Of a stretch of 64,000 bases of DNA, positions 1-7,857 are shown piece after piece. Numbering within the stretch: position 1 is the first letter of the stretch; every line of letters starts with the position of its first letter. Under the pieces are notes generated by a model. That model searched no databases, was not told where the DNA came from, and saw nothing but the letters and a program-made list of their open reading frames with translations. Position numbers and translations under genes: made by a program. The DNA comes from Sphingomonas quercus (GTDB lineage: Bacteria > Pseudomonadota > Alphaproteobacteria > Sphingomonadales > Sphingomonadaceae): positions 62,001-126,000 of the forward strand of contig NZ_JAHKRT010000004.1 in the NCBI RefSeq assembly GCF_018863195.1, in the 5' to 3' direction.

Positions 1-1027
1 GCAGCTCGTAGGAGCCGCCGGTCGCGGCATAGCCTTTGGGCGTGAAGCCCATCCGCTCGATCGCCCCCTTGGCGAGGTCGAGCCCCTCGAAGCCCGAAGC
101 GCCCGTCCCCCACAGGTCCAGCGCCGAGACGCCGTCGATACCGACGCCCCACAGGCCGAGCGAGCGATGCTGGTAATAGGGCAGCACCGCCGGATCCGCC
201 TTCGCCACCTTGATCAGATAATCCGCGTAGCTGATGCGCGAGAGCCGGTCCTTCTTCTGGTCGGAGGTAAGGCCCGGCATGTAATCGATCCGCGCGGTCT
301 CGATCCGCTCGATGTCGCGCCGCGCCGCCGGTGAAAGCGGCGCGTCGGCGAGTGCCTCGGCCCAGGGCCGGCTGCCCAGGCCGGGGACGAGCTTGTCGGC
401 GCCGAACGTCTCCTTGTCGAAAAAGGTCGCGCGGCCCATGCCGCGCTTGCGATAGAAATCCTTCTTCTGGATGACCTCCAGCGCCGGCACGTCGATGCCG
501 ATGCGGCGGATCAGCCTGTCGGCGACTGCGCTGTAGGGAAACGGGCTTTCAATGCTCTGCGTGCCGCCGTTCATCAGTTCGATCCGGCCGGCGCGCTCGA
601 ACTCGTTGCGCTTGGCGTGGCCGCCGAAATCATCGTGATTTTCGAGGATGAGGATGCGCGCGTCGGGCCTGGCGTCGCGATAGAAGATCGCTGCGGACAG
701 GCCGCTGATGCCGCCGCCGACCACGATCAGGTCATAGTGTTCCTCCGCTGGCGCGTCCGCCGCAACCGCCATCGCCTGGCCGTCGCGCAGCGCGTGCGCG
801 ACTTCGAAGGATCCGGGGTGGGATCCGCGCAGGCCGGTGCGCAAGGGCGGATAGGAAGCGCCCGCCCCTCCCGCCGCCTGTTGCGCGGCGGTGCCGCCGC
901 CGCAGCCGGACAACCCGCCTGCCATCGCAGCCGCAAGCCCGATGGCGCCGCCGTGCAAGATGTCTCGCCGGGTGATCGGACAGCCCATGCCGAGATCGCG
1001 GGCCGGTGTCTTTGGCGCATCGACCAT
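1..1027 (-). CDS. FAD-dependent oxidoreductase, spermidine dehydrogenase-like, Tat-exported (3' end outside window)
   Basis: The gene enters from the left edge, so only about 342 N-terminal residues are visible. The start ATG at 1027 follows a GGGAGG ribosome site. The N-terminus carries a twin-arginine motif (ITRRDIL, R20-R21), a hydrophobic stretch and a lipobox-like LSGC (C42), so export through Tat, perhaps as a lipoprotein, is predicted. A Rossmann FAD site follows (VVGGGISGL, about 102-110). The LGMGxxITRRD N-terminus resembles bacterial spermidine dehydrogenase (SpdH) as I remember it. The divergent aminotransferase and polyamine-type binding protein genes fit oxidation of spermidine to products feeding the GABA route. 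FAD binding and Tat export are secure; the substrate is an inference from context. Confidence 0.75.
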   Translation of the reverse strand, partial: MVDAPKTPARDLGMGCPITRRDILHGGAIGLAAAMAGGLSGCGGGTAAQQAAGGAGASYPPLRTGLRGSHPGSFEVAHALRDGQAMAVAADAPAEEHYDLIVVGGGISGLSAAIFYRDARPDARILILENHDDFGGHAKRNEFERAGRIELMNGGTQSIESPFPYSAVADRLIRRIGIDVPALEVIQKKDFYRKRGMGRATFFDKETFGADKLVPGLGSRPWAEALADAPLSPAARRDIERIETARIDYMPGLTSDQKKDRLSRISYADYLIKVAKADPAVLPYYQHRSLGLWGVGIDGVSALDLWGTGASGFEGLDLAKGAIERMGFTPKGYAATGGSYEL

Positions 1028-1056
1028 GGCACAATCCTCCCCTTGCTCAGTGTAAC

Positions 1057-1066
1057 TGTGATCACA
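1057..1066. promoter_or_regulatory. TGTGATCACA palindrome, possible operator
   Basis: A perfect 10-bp palindrome lies in the 85-bp gap between the divergent FAD oxidoreductase and aminotransferase genes. Nearly the same word (TGTGATCATA) recurs at 2483-2492 in front of the polyamine-binding protein gene. Recurrence at both promoters of one functional module suggests a shared regulator, possibly of GntR type. It is not a standard CRP site, because the two halves abut with no 6-bp spacer. Confidence 0.45.
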
Positions 1067-1112
1067 TATCAGAACATCCTTGGCAATCGCGGCAACCAAG
1101 GAGTCTCGGCCT

Positions 1113-2387
1113 GTGAGGTACACTATGGACCTGTTGCGCCGCCGGGCGGAAGCGGTGCCGCGCGGCGTCGCTACCGCGGCACCGATCTTCGCCGACCGCG
1201 CCGACAATGCCGAACTCCACGATGTCGAGGGCCGTCGCTTCGTCGATTTCGCAGGCGGCATCGCCGTGCTGAATGTCGGCCATCGCCATCCGCGGGTGAT
1301 CGCCGCGGTCGCCGATCAGATGGCGCGCTTCACGCATACGGCGTTCCAGGTCGTCGCCTATGAACCCTATGTCGCGCTCGCCGAACGGCTGAACGGGCTC
1401 GCTCCTTTCTCCGGGCCAGCCAAGACGATCTTCCTCACCACCGGCGCCGAGGCGGTGGAGAATGCGGTGAAGGTTGCCCGCGCCGCTACCGGCCGCAGCG
1501 CCGTGATCGCGTTCACCGGCGGCTTCCATGGCCGCACCGCGATGACTTCCGCGCTGACCGGCAAGGTCTATCCGTACAAGGCGGCGTTCGGGCCGATGCC
1601 GCCGGAAATCTATCATGTCCCCTTCCCCGCCCCGGCGCTCGGCGTGACGGTGGAGGACAGCCTGCGCGCGCTCGCCTTCCTGTTCGCTGCCGATGTGCCC
1701 GCGAATCGGGTGGCGGCGATCATCATCGAGCCGGTGCAGGGCGAGGGCGGCTTCCACGTCGCGCCGTTCGCCCTGTTGCGGGAGTTGCGCGCGCTTTGCG
1801 ACCGCCACGGCATCCTGCTGATCGCGGACGAGGTGCAATCGGGCTTCGCGCGCACCGGCCGGATGTTCGGCATCGAGCATAGCGGCGTCGAGCCCGACCT
1901 CGTCACCGTCGCAAAGTCGCTGGCCGGCGGCTTCCCCTTGTCCGGGCTGATCGGCCGGGCGGAGATCATGGACCGGGTCGAGCCGGGCGGGCTCGGCGGC
2001 ACCTATGGCGGCTCGCCGATCGCCTGCGCCGCGGCGCTGGCGGTGCTCGACGTCATCGAGGAGGAAGGGCTGATCGCCCGCGCCGATGCGATCGGGGAGC
2101 GGCTTTCCGCGCGCATCGCCGATTATGCCGCCAGCAATGCCATGGCGCCGATCGCCAATCTCCGCGGTCTAGGCGCGATGGTCGGCTTTGACATATTGGA
2201 CGCCGCGCGGGAAGCGCCCGACGGCCTGCGCGCGAGGCAGGTCTGCGCCCGCGCGCTCAATGAGGGGCTGATCCTGCTCAATTGCGGCGTGCAGGGCGAG
2301 ACGATCCGCATCCTCGTGCCGCTCACCGCGTCGGATGCGATCATTGACGAAGGGCTCGACATGCTCGCCGCGGCACTCGCTGAGTGA
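1113..2387 (+). CDS. gabT: class III aminotransferase, 4-aminobutyrate (GABA) aminotransferase-like
   Basis: PLP-dependent transaminase of 424 residues, the usual size for GabT. It should move the amino group of GABA (or another omega-amino product of polyamine breakdown) to 2-oxoglutarate, giving succinate semialdehyde. Visible motifs are TTGAEAVENAVK (about 109-120), FTGGFHGRT, EPVQGEGG (about 206-213), IADEVQSGFARTG with D239, and the PLP lysine in VTVAKSLAGGFPLSG (K268). The GTG at 1113 is chosen because AAGGAG lies 9 nt upstream; an ATG at 1125 is the alternative. It is divergent from the spermidine dehydrogenase-like gene and followed by a polyamine-type binding protein. Putrescine, ornithine or acetylornithine could also be substrates. 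Confidence 0.82.
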   Translation: MRYTMDLLRRRAEAVPRGVATAAPIFADRADNAELHDVEGRRFVDFAGGIAVLNVGHRHPRVIAAVADQMARFTHTAFQVVAYEPYVALAERLNGLAPFSGPAKTIFLTTGAEAVENAVKVARAATGRSAVIAFTGGFHGRTAMTSALTGKVYPYKAAFGPMPPEIYHVPFPAPALGVTVEDSLRALAFLFAADVPANRVAAIIIEPVQGEGGFHVAPFALLRELRALCDRHGILLIADEVQSGFARTGRMFGIEHSGVEPDLVTVAKSLAGGFPLSGLIGRAEIMDRVEPGGLGGTYGGSPIACAAALAVLDVIEEEGLIARADAIGERLSARIADYAASNAMAPIANLRGLGAMVGFDILDAAREAPDGLRARQVCARALNEGLILLNCGVQGETIRILVPLTASDAIIDEGLDMLAAALAE

Positions 2388-2482
2388 GGCCATCCGCCGG
2401 GCGGCATGCGCGCCCGTCTGCCGCGGCCTCGCGGCGGGCCGAGGCGGCAGGCCGGCCGCACTTCGTTGACGCCTCGAATCTC

Positions 2483-2492
2483 TGTGATCATA
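2483..2492. promoter_or_regulatory. TGTGATCATA, near-copy of the 1057 palindrome
   Basis: The 143-bp gap between the aminotransferase and binding-protein genes holds this one-mismatch copy of the palindrome at 1057, about 40 bp before the next start codon. The position suits an operator for a separate promoter. The match is visible; its role is inferred. Confidence 0.35.
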
Positions 2493-2530
2493 GTTCGACG
2501 AGGACCGGCGCGGGATTGGGGGAACGCAGC

Positions 2531-3607
2531 ATGATCGAGGATATCCTGCAGCCGTCGCGACGCGGCTTCCTCGCCGATCTCGGCGCGGCGGCGGTCGGGC
2601 TGAGCTTCACAGGCGGGCTTGCCGGCTGTGGATCACCGGGCAAGTCGCTCAATTTCTACAACTGGGATACCTATATCGGCGCCACCACCCTGAAGGATTT
2701 CAAGGCGGCGACCGGCATCAACGTCAATATGAGCCTGTTCGCGAACAATGACGAATTGTTCGCCAAGCTGCGCGGCGGCAATCAGGGCTATGACGTGATC
2801 GTGCCGACCAATGATTTCGTGCAGCGCATGATCCAGGCGGACATGCTGTTGCCGCTCGATCACGCCAAGATCCCGAACATCCGCAACATCGCGCCCGAAT
2901 TCATCACCGCCGATTACGACCCGGGTCGCAAATATTCGATGCCCTACACCTGGCTCGTACTCGGTATCGGCTACCGCAAGTCGAAGGTCGATGGTGTTCC
3001 GGACAGCTGGAAATGGCTGTTCGACTCCGATCGCTACAAGGGGCGCATCGGGATGCTTGGCGAGGCCGGCGATCTGTGCCGCATCGCCCTCAAATATCTC
3101 GGCCTGCCGCCCGAGAGCCGGAACCCGGCCGATTTCGCCCGCGTCCAGCAATTGCTCATCAGGCAGAAGCCGAACATCGCCGTCTTCCACGAGGACAATG
3201 GCCAGGACCTGCTCCTGGCCGGCGATATCGACATCGTCCTCGAATATAATGGCGACATCGCGCAGGTCATGCGGGAGGACAAGGATCTCGATTTCGTGGT
3301 GCCGAAGGAGGGCAGCCAGCTCCAGTCGGATTGCCTGTGCATTCCGAAGGGCGCCCCCAACCCGGAGTTCGCCACCCGGTTCATCAATTACCTGCTCGAC
3401 GCCAAGGCGGGCGCGGAGATCGCCAGCACGATCCGCTTCCCCACCCCCAATGCCGCCGCCAAGGCGCTGATGGGCGCGGATTACCGCGACAGTCCGGTGA
3501 TCTTCCCGCCCCCGGCGGTGATGGCCAATTGCTATTGGGCGTCCTATGCCGGGGAGGCCACGGTGCGCCTTTACGAGGAAACGATCACGCGGGTGCGCGC
3601 CGCCTGA
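2531..3607 (+). CDS. extracellular solute-binding protein of the spermidine/putrescine (PotD/PotF) family, Tat lipoprotein
   Basis: The 358-residue protein begins at an ATG behind a GGGGGAA stretch. Its leader has twin arginines (SRRGFL, about 10-15), a hydrophobic core and the lipobox LAGC followed by GSPG, so it looks like a Tat-exported lipoprotein. The mature part opens with LNFYNWDTYIG, the PotD/PotF signature, and later has YDVIVPTNDFVQRM. Such proteins normally deliver polyamines to an ABC permease, but no permease or ATPase genes are adjacent. It may serve a distant transporter or act as a sensor. The neighbouring spermidine dehydrogenase-like and aminotransferase genes support polyamines as ligands. 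Confidence 0.85.
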   Translation: MIEDILQPSRRGFLADLGAAAVGLSFTGGLAGCGSPGKSLNFYNWDTYIGATTLKDFKAATGINVNMSLFANNDELFAKLRGGNQGYDVIVPTNDFVQRMIQADMLLPLDHAKIPNIRNIAPEFITADYDPGRKYSMPYTWLVLGIGYRKSKVDGVPDSWKWLFDSDRYKGRIGMLGEAGDLCRIALKYLGLPPESRNPADFARVQQLLIRQKPNIAVFHEDNGQDLLLAGDIDIVLEYNGDIAQVMREDKDLDFVVPKEGSQLQSDCLCIPKGAPNPEFATRFINYLLDAKAGAEIASTIRFPTPNAAAKALMGADYRDSPVIFPPPAVMANCYWASYAGEATVRLYEETITRVRAA

Positions 3608-3610
3608 GCC

Positions 3611-3931
3611 TCAGGCGGAAAGCAGCGCGATCGCCTCCACCTGGGCGCGGCTGAAGCCATGGGCGAACAATTCCGGCACATATTGCTCGGCAATGCGCTG
3701 CGACCGGCGCGTCGCGAAGACGAAGCGGCGCAGCGTCTCCAGTCGCGGGTCGGACAGCGGCGTCGGGGGCACGTTGCCGGTGATCAGCCCGTAAAGACGC
3801 CGCAGCGCGCCGATGAGCGTGCCCTGCTCCGCCGGCATCGCCCCCGGGCGGGTGGCATCGCCGAGCGCGATTGACACGGCGCTCCATTCCGAGGGCGTGA
3901 GCCGGGGCACGCCAATCCTCTGCATCAGCAT
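3611..3931 (-). CDS. conserved small protein of unknown function
   Basis: A 106-residue protein starting at an ATG with AGGAGG 7 nt upstream. No signal peptide or membrane segment is visible. It is rich in Leu and Arg, and the C-terminal half (RFVFATRRSQRIAEQYVPELF) looks helical. It ends 3 bp from the convergent binding-protein gene. I do not recognise a family and no function can be given. Confidence 0.6.
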   Translation of the reverse strand: MLMQRIGVPRLTPSEWSAVSIALGDATRPGAMPAEQGTLIGALRRLYGLITGNVPPTPLSDPRLETLRRFVFATRRSQRIAEQYVPELFAHGFSRAQVEAIALLSA

Positions 3932-4277
3932 CGCGAGCCTCCTGTGCTCTGAAAGGAAACATCCGCCCGGTCGGGAGACGGGGAGAGGTCCCGGGCGGAT
4001 GCTGACGAAGCATTTACGCGCCCGAACCGACCCCGATAATCCGCCGGCTGGTCATTTCACTGGTGACGAGAGCGCAATAATCGATCGCGTCGCGTCGCGA
4101 CAGGAGGGGGCCTGCGCGCTCGTCGCACCCTATGGCACTTCGGCCGAAATCTCGGCGGGGCGGGCGCTATCGCGACCGCGAAGCGCTGTCCACCGGCCCG
4201 ATGGCCGGTCGATATCCGCCACCCCAGGCGCCTACTCGCCCCGCCGGACGTCAGCGTCCGCCGGAAGGCAACAGCAC
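3932..4277. other. intergenic region with one strong inverted repeat
   Basis: These 346 bp separate two divergent small genes. The only structure I see is an 11-bp perfect inverted repeat, CATCCGCCCGG at 3960-3970 and CCGGGCGGATG at 3991-4001, with a 20-nt loop. Read on the minus strand it lies in the leader of the 3611-3931 gene and is followed by a T-rich tract (GTTTCCTTTC), so it could be an attenuator or a terminator. The remainder shows no convincing ORF or RNA. Confidence 0.4.
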
Positions 4278-4535
4278 ATGCGTCGTCGTTTCGCCTCCCT
4301 CCTGCGACTGCGCCCGCTTGCCATTAGAGCGGCCGGGGTCGTGTTGGTCGTGCTCGCGCTGCTCGTCGCCCGGATGCTCAAGGCTGAGCTGATCGACAGT
4401 CCGCCGCATGACGCCACCGCGCTGGAATTCCTGCTCGCGTTGATGAGCTTCGTCCTGACCAGCGGCGGCGCCATGCTCCTGATCCACGGCGACGGCCTGT
4501 TGCGCAGCGAGGACCCTCCTTCGCGCCGCCGCTGA
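4278..4535 (+). CDS. small two-helix membrane protein
   Basis: An 85-residue protein whose ATG follows GGAAGG at about 9 nt. A basic N-terminus (MRRRF) leads into one hydrophobic helix (about 15-32). A second follows at about 48-70, and the tail is charged (SEDPPSRRR). The length and two-helix topology suggest a small inner-membrane protein. I do not recognise the family. It precedes the xylB promoter and is probably not part of that operon. Confidence 0.55.
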   Translation: MRRRFASLLRLRPLAIRAAGVVLVVLALLVARMLKAELIDSPPHDATALEFLLALMSFVLTSGGAMLLIHGDGLLRSEDPPSRRR

Positions 4536-4548
4536 TTGCAGCGACACT

Positions 4549-4595
4549 TGACAGGACTTTGGTCCGGCTCGAATGATAGCGCTATCAGATAGGAG
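4549..4595 (+). promoter_or_regulatory. xylB promoter with LacI-type operator and ribosome site
   Basis: A consensus -35 TTGACA (4549-4554) is followed after 17 bp by AATGAT (4572-4577) as the -10. Overlapping the -10 is the perfect 14-bp palindrome TGATAGCGCTATCA (4574-4587), the shape expected of a LacI-family operator with a central CG step. The Caulobacter xylose operator, as I remember it, has a similar TAGCGCTA core. AGGAG at 4591-4595 is the ribosome site for the TTG start at 4604. The position implies steric repression by the LacI-type regulator at 9703-10782. Confidence 0.7.
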
Positions 4596-4603
4596 CCGAC
4601 CGC

Positions 4604-5389
4604 TTGACCGACGCTGCCGCCACCCCGCCCATGCGGGCCCGCTATCCAAGCCTCGCGGGCAAGCGCGTCCTCGTCACCGGCGGCGGCAGCGGGATCGGCG
4701 AAGGGCTGGTCGAGGCCTTCGTCGAGCAGGGCGCGCGCCTCGCCTTCTGCGACATTGCGGACGAGGCGAGCCGGGCGCTGGTCGCGCGGCTGACCCCCGG
4801 GGCCGCGCACGCCCCGCTCTATATCGGCTGCGACCTCACCGACATGGACGCGCTGCGCGGGATGATGGCCGAGGCCGAGCGGGCGCTGGGCGGGCTGGAT
4901 ATCCTCATCAACAATGCCGGCAATGACGATCGCCATACCATCGCCGAGGTGACGCCCGATTATTGGGACGATCGCGTCGCCGTGAATCTGCGCCACATGT
5001 TCTTCACCGCGCAGGCGGCGGTGCCGATGATGCAGCGTGCCGGCGGCGGCGTGATCCTCAATTTCGGCTCGATCAGCTGGCATCTCGGCCTGCCGGAACT
5101 GGTCCTCTACCAGACCGCCAAGGCGGCCATCGAGGGTCTGACACGCAGCCTGGCGCGCGACCTCGGCCGCAGCAATATCCGCGTCAACACGATCGTGCCG
5201 GGCAATGTCCAGACGCCACGCCAGATGAAATGGTACACCCCCGACGGCGAGGCCGAGATTGTCGCTGCGCAATGCCTGGACGCGCGCATCCAGCCGGCGG
5301 ACGTCGCCGCCCTGGTGCTGTTCCTCGCCTCCGACGATGCGCGCGTCTGCACCGGCCATGATTATTTCGTCGACGCGGGCTGGCGCTGA
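4604..5389 (+). CDS. xylB: D-xylose 1-dehydrogenase (SDR family)
   Basis: A 261-residue short-chain dehydrogenase that should oxidise D-xylose to xylonolactone with NAD+, the first step of oxidative (Weimberg/Dahms) xylose catabolism. Motifs are TGGGSGIG (25-32), NNAG (103-106), S156, and the catalytic pair Y169 and K173 in YQTAK. Long stretches, such as NAGNDDRH, FGSISWHLGL and VVAAQCL-like segments, match Caulobacter XylB as I recall it. The TTG start is chosen because AGGAG lies 8 nt upstream; an ATG at 4631 would remove nine residues. xylC follows after 3 bp. The substrate assignment rests on that resemblance and on xylC and xylD nearby. Confidence 0.88.
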   Translation: MTDAAATPPMRARYPSLAGKRVLVTGGGSGIGEGLVEAFVEQGARLAFCDIADEASRALVARLTPGAAHAPLYIGCDLTDMDALRGMMAEAERALGGLDILINNAGNDDRHTIAEVTPDYWDDRVAVNLRHMFFTAQAAVPMMQRAGGGVILNFGSISWHLGLPELVLYQTAKAAIEGLTRSLARDLGRSNIRVNTIVPGNVQTPRQMKWYTPDGEAEIVAAQCLDARIQPADVAALVLFLASDDARVCTGHDYFVDAGWR

Positions 5390-5392
5390 GCG

Positions 5393-6274
5393 ATGGCGCG
5401 CGCCGGCCGACCGGAAAGCATCTGCGGGCTCGGCGCCACGCTGGGCGAGGGGCCGGTGTGGCTGGCGGGCGACGACGCGCTGTGGCTGGTCGACATCAAG
5501 CAGGCCCGCATCCACCGTTTCGACCCGGCCGCCGCAGCGCTGCGGAGCTGGGAGGCGCCGGCGCCGGTCGGCTGGGTGATGCCGGCGGCGGACGGCCTGA
5601 TGCTGGCCGGGCTCAAGACCGGCGTGCACCTGTTCGATCCCACCCGCGGCAGCTTCACGCCGCTCGTCGATCCGGAGCCGGGCCGACCCGGCAACCGGCT
5701 GAACGACGCCGCGACCGATCCCGCCGGCCGGCTGTGGTTCGGCACGATGGACGATGGCGAGGCGGAGCCGGCCGGCCGGCTCTATCGGCTGGACGGCGGG
5801 CGCGCCGTCGACAGCGGATTGCCGCCGGTGACGATCACCAACGGCCCGGCCTTCTCGCCCGACGGCGGCACACTCTATCACACCGACACGCTCGGGCGGA
5901 TCATCTGGCGGGTGCCGGTCGCCGCCGACGGCGTGACGCTGGGTCGACCGACGGTCTTCGCGCGGATCGAGGACGATGCCGGCTATCCGGACGGCCCCAC
6001 CGTGGATGCAGAAGGATGCGTGTGGACCGGGCTGTTCGGCGGCTGGGCGGTCAGGCGTTATGATCCGGATGGGCGGCTGATGCGCACCATTCCCTTTCCC
6101 GTCGCCAACATCACCAAGATCGCGTTCGGCGGCGAGGGTCTTCGCACCGCCTATGCCACCACCGCGCGCAAGGGGCTGGACGCAGCGGCGCTCGCCAGCC
6201 AGCCCTTTGCAGGCGATATATTTGCGTTCGAGCCCGATGTCGCGGGCCTGCCGGTGGTGCCGGCGATCATCTGA
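5393..6274 (+). CDS. xylC: SMP-30/gluconolactonase family protein, probable D-xylonolactonase
   Basis: This 293-residue six-bladed propeller hydrolase is expected to open D-xylono-1,4-lactone to xylonate, the second step after XylB. The divalent metal site of the SMP-30 family is visible: E19 in the GEGP motif, N150 in ITNGPAFSPDG and D200 in YPDGPTVD. NRLNDAATDPAGRLWFGTM (101-119) is the typical substrate-side segment. It starts 4 nt after the xylB stop, so the two are co-transcribed. No signal peptide is present, so it acts in the cytoplasm. Confidence 0.85.
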   Translation: MARAGRPESICGLGATLGEGPVWLAGDDALWLVDIKQARIHRFDPAAAALRSWEAPAPVGWVMPAADGLMLAGLKTGVHLFDPTRGSFTPLVDPEPGRPGNRLNDAATDPAGRLWFGTMDDGEAEPAGRLYRLDGGRAVDSGLPPVTITNGPAFSPDGGTLYHTDTLGRIIWRVPVAADGVTLGRPTVFARIEDDAGYPDGPTVDAEGCVWTGLFGGWAVRRYDPDGRLMRTIPFPVANITKIAFGGEGLRTAYATTARKGLDAAALASQPFAGDIFAFEPDVAGLPVVPAII

Positions 6275-6316
6275 AATACGGACAAAGAAAAACCGACGAG
6301 AGAGAGGGCGATTTCG

Positions 6317-7729
6317 ATGACAGAGGCGGAGGCGGGGCGCGTCAACATCGCGTTCATCGCCGCGATCGTGGCGGTGGCGACGATCGGCGGCTTCATGTTC
6401 GGATATGATTCCGGGGTGATCAACGGCACCCAGAAGGGGCTCGAAGCGGCCTTCGATCTCGGCAAGCTCGGCATCGGCGTCAATGTCGGCGCGATCCTGG
6501 TCGGCTCGTCGATCGGCGCGTTCGGGGCCGGCCGGCTGGCCGACCTGATCGGACGGCGCAGCGTGATGCTGCTGTCGGCGGTGCTGTTCCTGATCAGCGC
6601 CGTCGTCGCCGGCGCCGCGGACAGCAGCGCGGTGTTCATCGTCGCCCGCATTATCGGCGGCCTCGGCGTCGGCGCGGCGAGCGTGATCTCGCCGGTCTAT
6701 ATCTCGGAAGTGACGCCGGCGGCCATCCGCGGGCGGCTGTCCAGCGTGCAGCAGGTGATGATCATCACCGGCCTGACCGGCGCCTTCGTGGCCAATTTCG
6801 CGCTGGCCCGCTATGCCGGCGGCTCGACCGCAAGCCTGTGGCTGGGCGAGGCGGCGTGGCGCTGGATGTTCTGGCTGCAGGCGATCCCGGCGGCGATCTA
6901 TTTCGTGGCCCTGCTCTTCATCCCGGAAAGCCCGCGCTATCTGGTGGTGAAGGGCCGCGCCGCCGACGCCGAGGCCGTGCTCGTGCGGCTGTTCGGCACG
7001 AGCGAGGCGCAACGCAAGGTCGCCGAGATCAAGGGCTCGCTCGCCGCCGATCGGCACAAGCCCAAGCTCTCCGACCTCATCGACCGCAACACCGGCCGCA
7101 TCCGTCCGATCCTGTGGACGGGCATCGGCCTTGCCGTGTTCCAGCAGCTCGTCGGCATCAACGTCGTCTTCTATTATGGCGCGACCCTGTGGGAAGCGGT
7201 CGGCTTCAGCGAGGACTACGCGCTACAGACCAACATCCTCTCCGGCGTGCTGTCGATCGGCGCTTGCCTGGTGACGATGGGGCTGGTCGATCGCATCGGG
7301 CGCAAGCCTTTGCTGCTGATCGGCTCGGCGGGCATGGCGGTGACGCTGGGCACTGTCGGCTATGCCTTCTCGACGGCGGTCACCGCCGCGGACGGCGCCG
7401 TATCCCTGCCCGAGCCGTTCGGGCTGGTCGCGCTGATCGCGGCCAATCTCTATGTGATCTTCTTCAATCTCAGCTGGGGCCCGATCATGTGGGTGATGCT
7501 CGGCGAGATGTTCCCCAACCAGATCCGCGGCTCGGCGCTGGCGGTGGCCGGCTTCGCCCAGTGGATCGCCAACGCCGCGATCAGCGTCAGCTTCCCGAGC
7601 CTCGCCGTCTCGCCGGGGCTGACCATCACCTATTTCGGCTACACCTTCTTCGCCGCCGTCTCCTTCCTGTTCGTGCGCGCAATGGTGCACGAGACGCGGG
7701 GCCGGGAGCTGGAGGAAATGGCCGGATGA
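6317..7729 (+). CDS. MFS sugar porter (XylE/GalP type), probable D-xylose:H+ symporter
   Basis: 470 residues with twelve predicted membrane helices. Sugar-porter signatures are present: GRLADLIGRRS after helix 2, ESPRYL after helix 6, QQLVGINVVFYYG in helix 7, a second VDRIGRKP loop and the C-terminal HETRGRELEE. Members of the family import pentoses or hexoses with protons. The position right after xylB-xylC (43 bp gap) indicates xylose. The ATG follows an AGAGAGGG ribosome site. A different pentose or glucose cannot be excluded from sequence alone. Confidence 0.85.
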   Translation: MTEAEAGRVNIAFIAAIVAVATIGGFMFGYDSGVINGTQKGLEAAFDLGKLGIGVNVGAILVGSSIGAFGAGRLADLIGRRSVMLLSAVLFLISAVVAGAADSSAVFIVARIIGGLGVGAASVISPVYISEVTPAAIRGRLSSVQQVMIITGLTGAFVANFALARYAGGSTASLWLGEAAWRWMFWLQAIPAAIYFVALLFIPESPRYLVVKGRAADAEAVLVRLFGTSEAQRKVAEIKGSLAADRHKPKLSDLIDRNTGRIRPILWTGIGLAVFQQLVGINVVFYYGATLWEAVGFSEDYALQTNILSGVLSIGACLVTMGLVDRIGRKPLLLIGSAGMAVTLGTVGYAFSTAVTAADGAVSLPEPFGLVALIAANLYVIFFNLSWGPIMWVMLGEMFPNQIRGSALAVAGFAQWIANAAISVSFPSLAVSPGLTITYFGYTFFAAVSFLFVRAMVHETRGRELEEMAG

Positions 7730-7769
7730 GGAGCCGCGGGGAAGCCACCGGCCTCCCCGCGCGTCGCTC

Positions 7770-7818
7770 GTCATGCTGAACGCGTTTCGGAGCCGGCCCG
7801 AACGTGCTTCAGAATGAC
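7770..7818. repeat. intergenic inverted-repeat (REP-like) element, short form
   Basis: Two imperfect inverted arms, starting GTCATGCTGAAC and ending TTCAGAATGAC, fill the gap between the convergent sugar porter and xylD genes. The arm word GTCATxCTGAA also occurs, as its complement, in the element at 16274-16380 (TTCAGCATGAC). This kind of intergenic palindrome is something I recall from sphingomonad genomes. It may fold into a hairpin and terminate both converging transcripts. Confidence 0.6.
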
Positions 7819-7857
7819 GGCACAGGATCGGGGGGAGAGCGGCCGCCCTCCCGCCTC

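Noticed and set aside
1057-1066. CRP-binding site at TGTGATCACA
   Set aside because: The CRP consensus needs six bases between TGTGA and TCACA; here the halves abut.
4232-7057. A 941-codon open frame on the minus strand across xylB, xylC and the sugar porter
   Set aside because: The translation is Arg/His/Gly-rich without domains, and the plus strand carries three recognisable genes.
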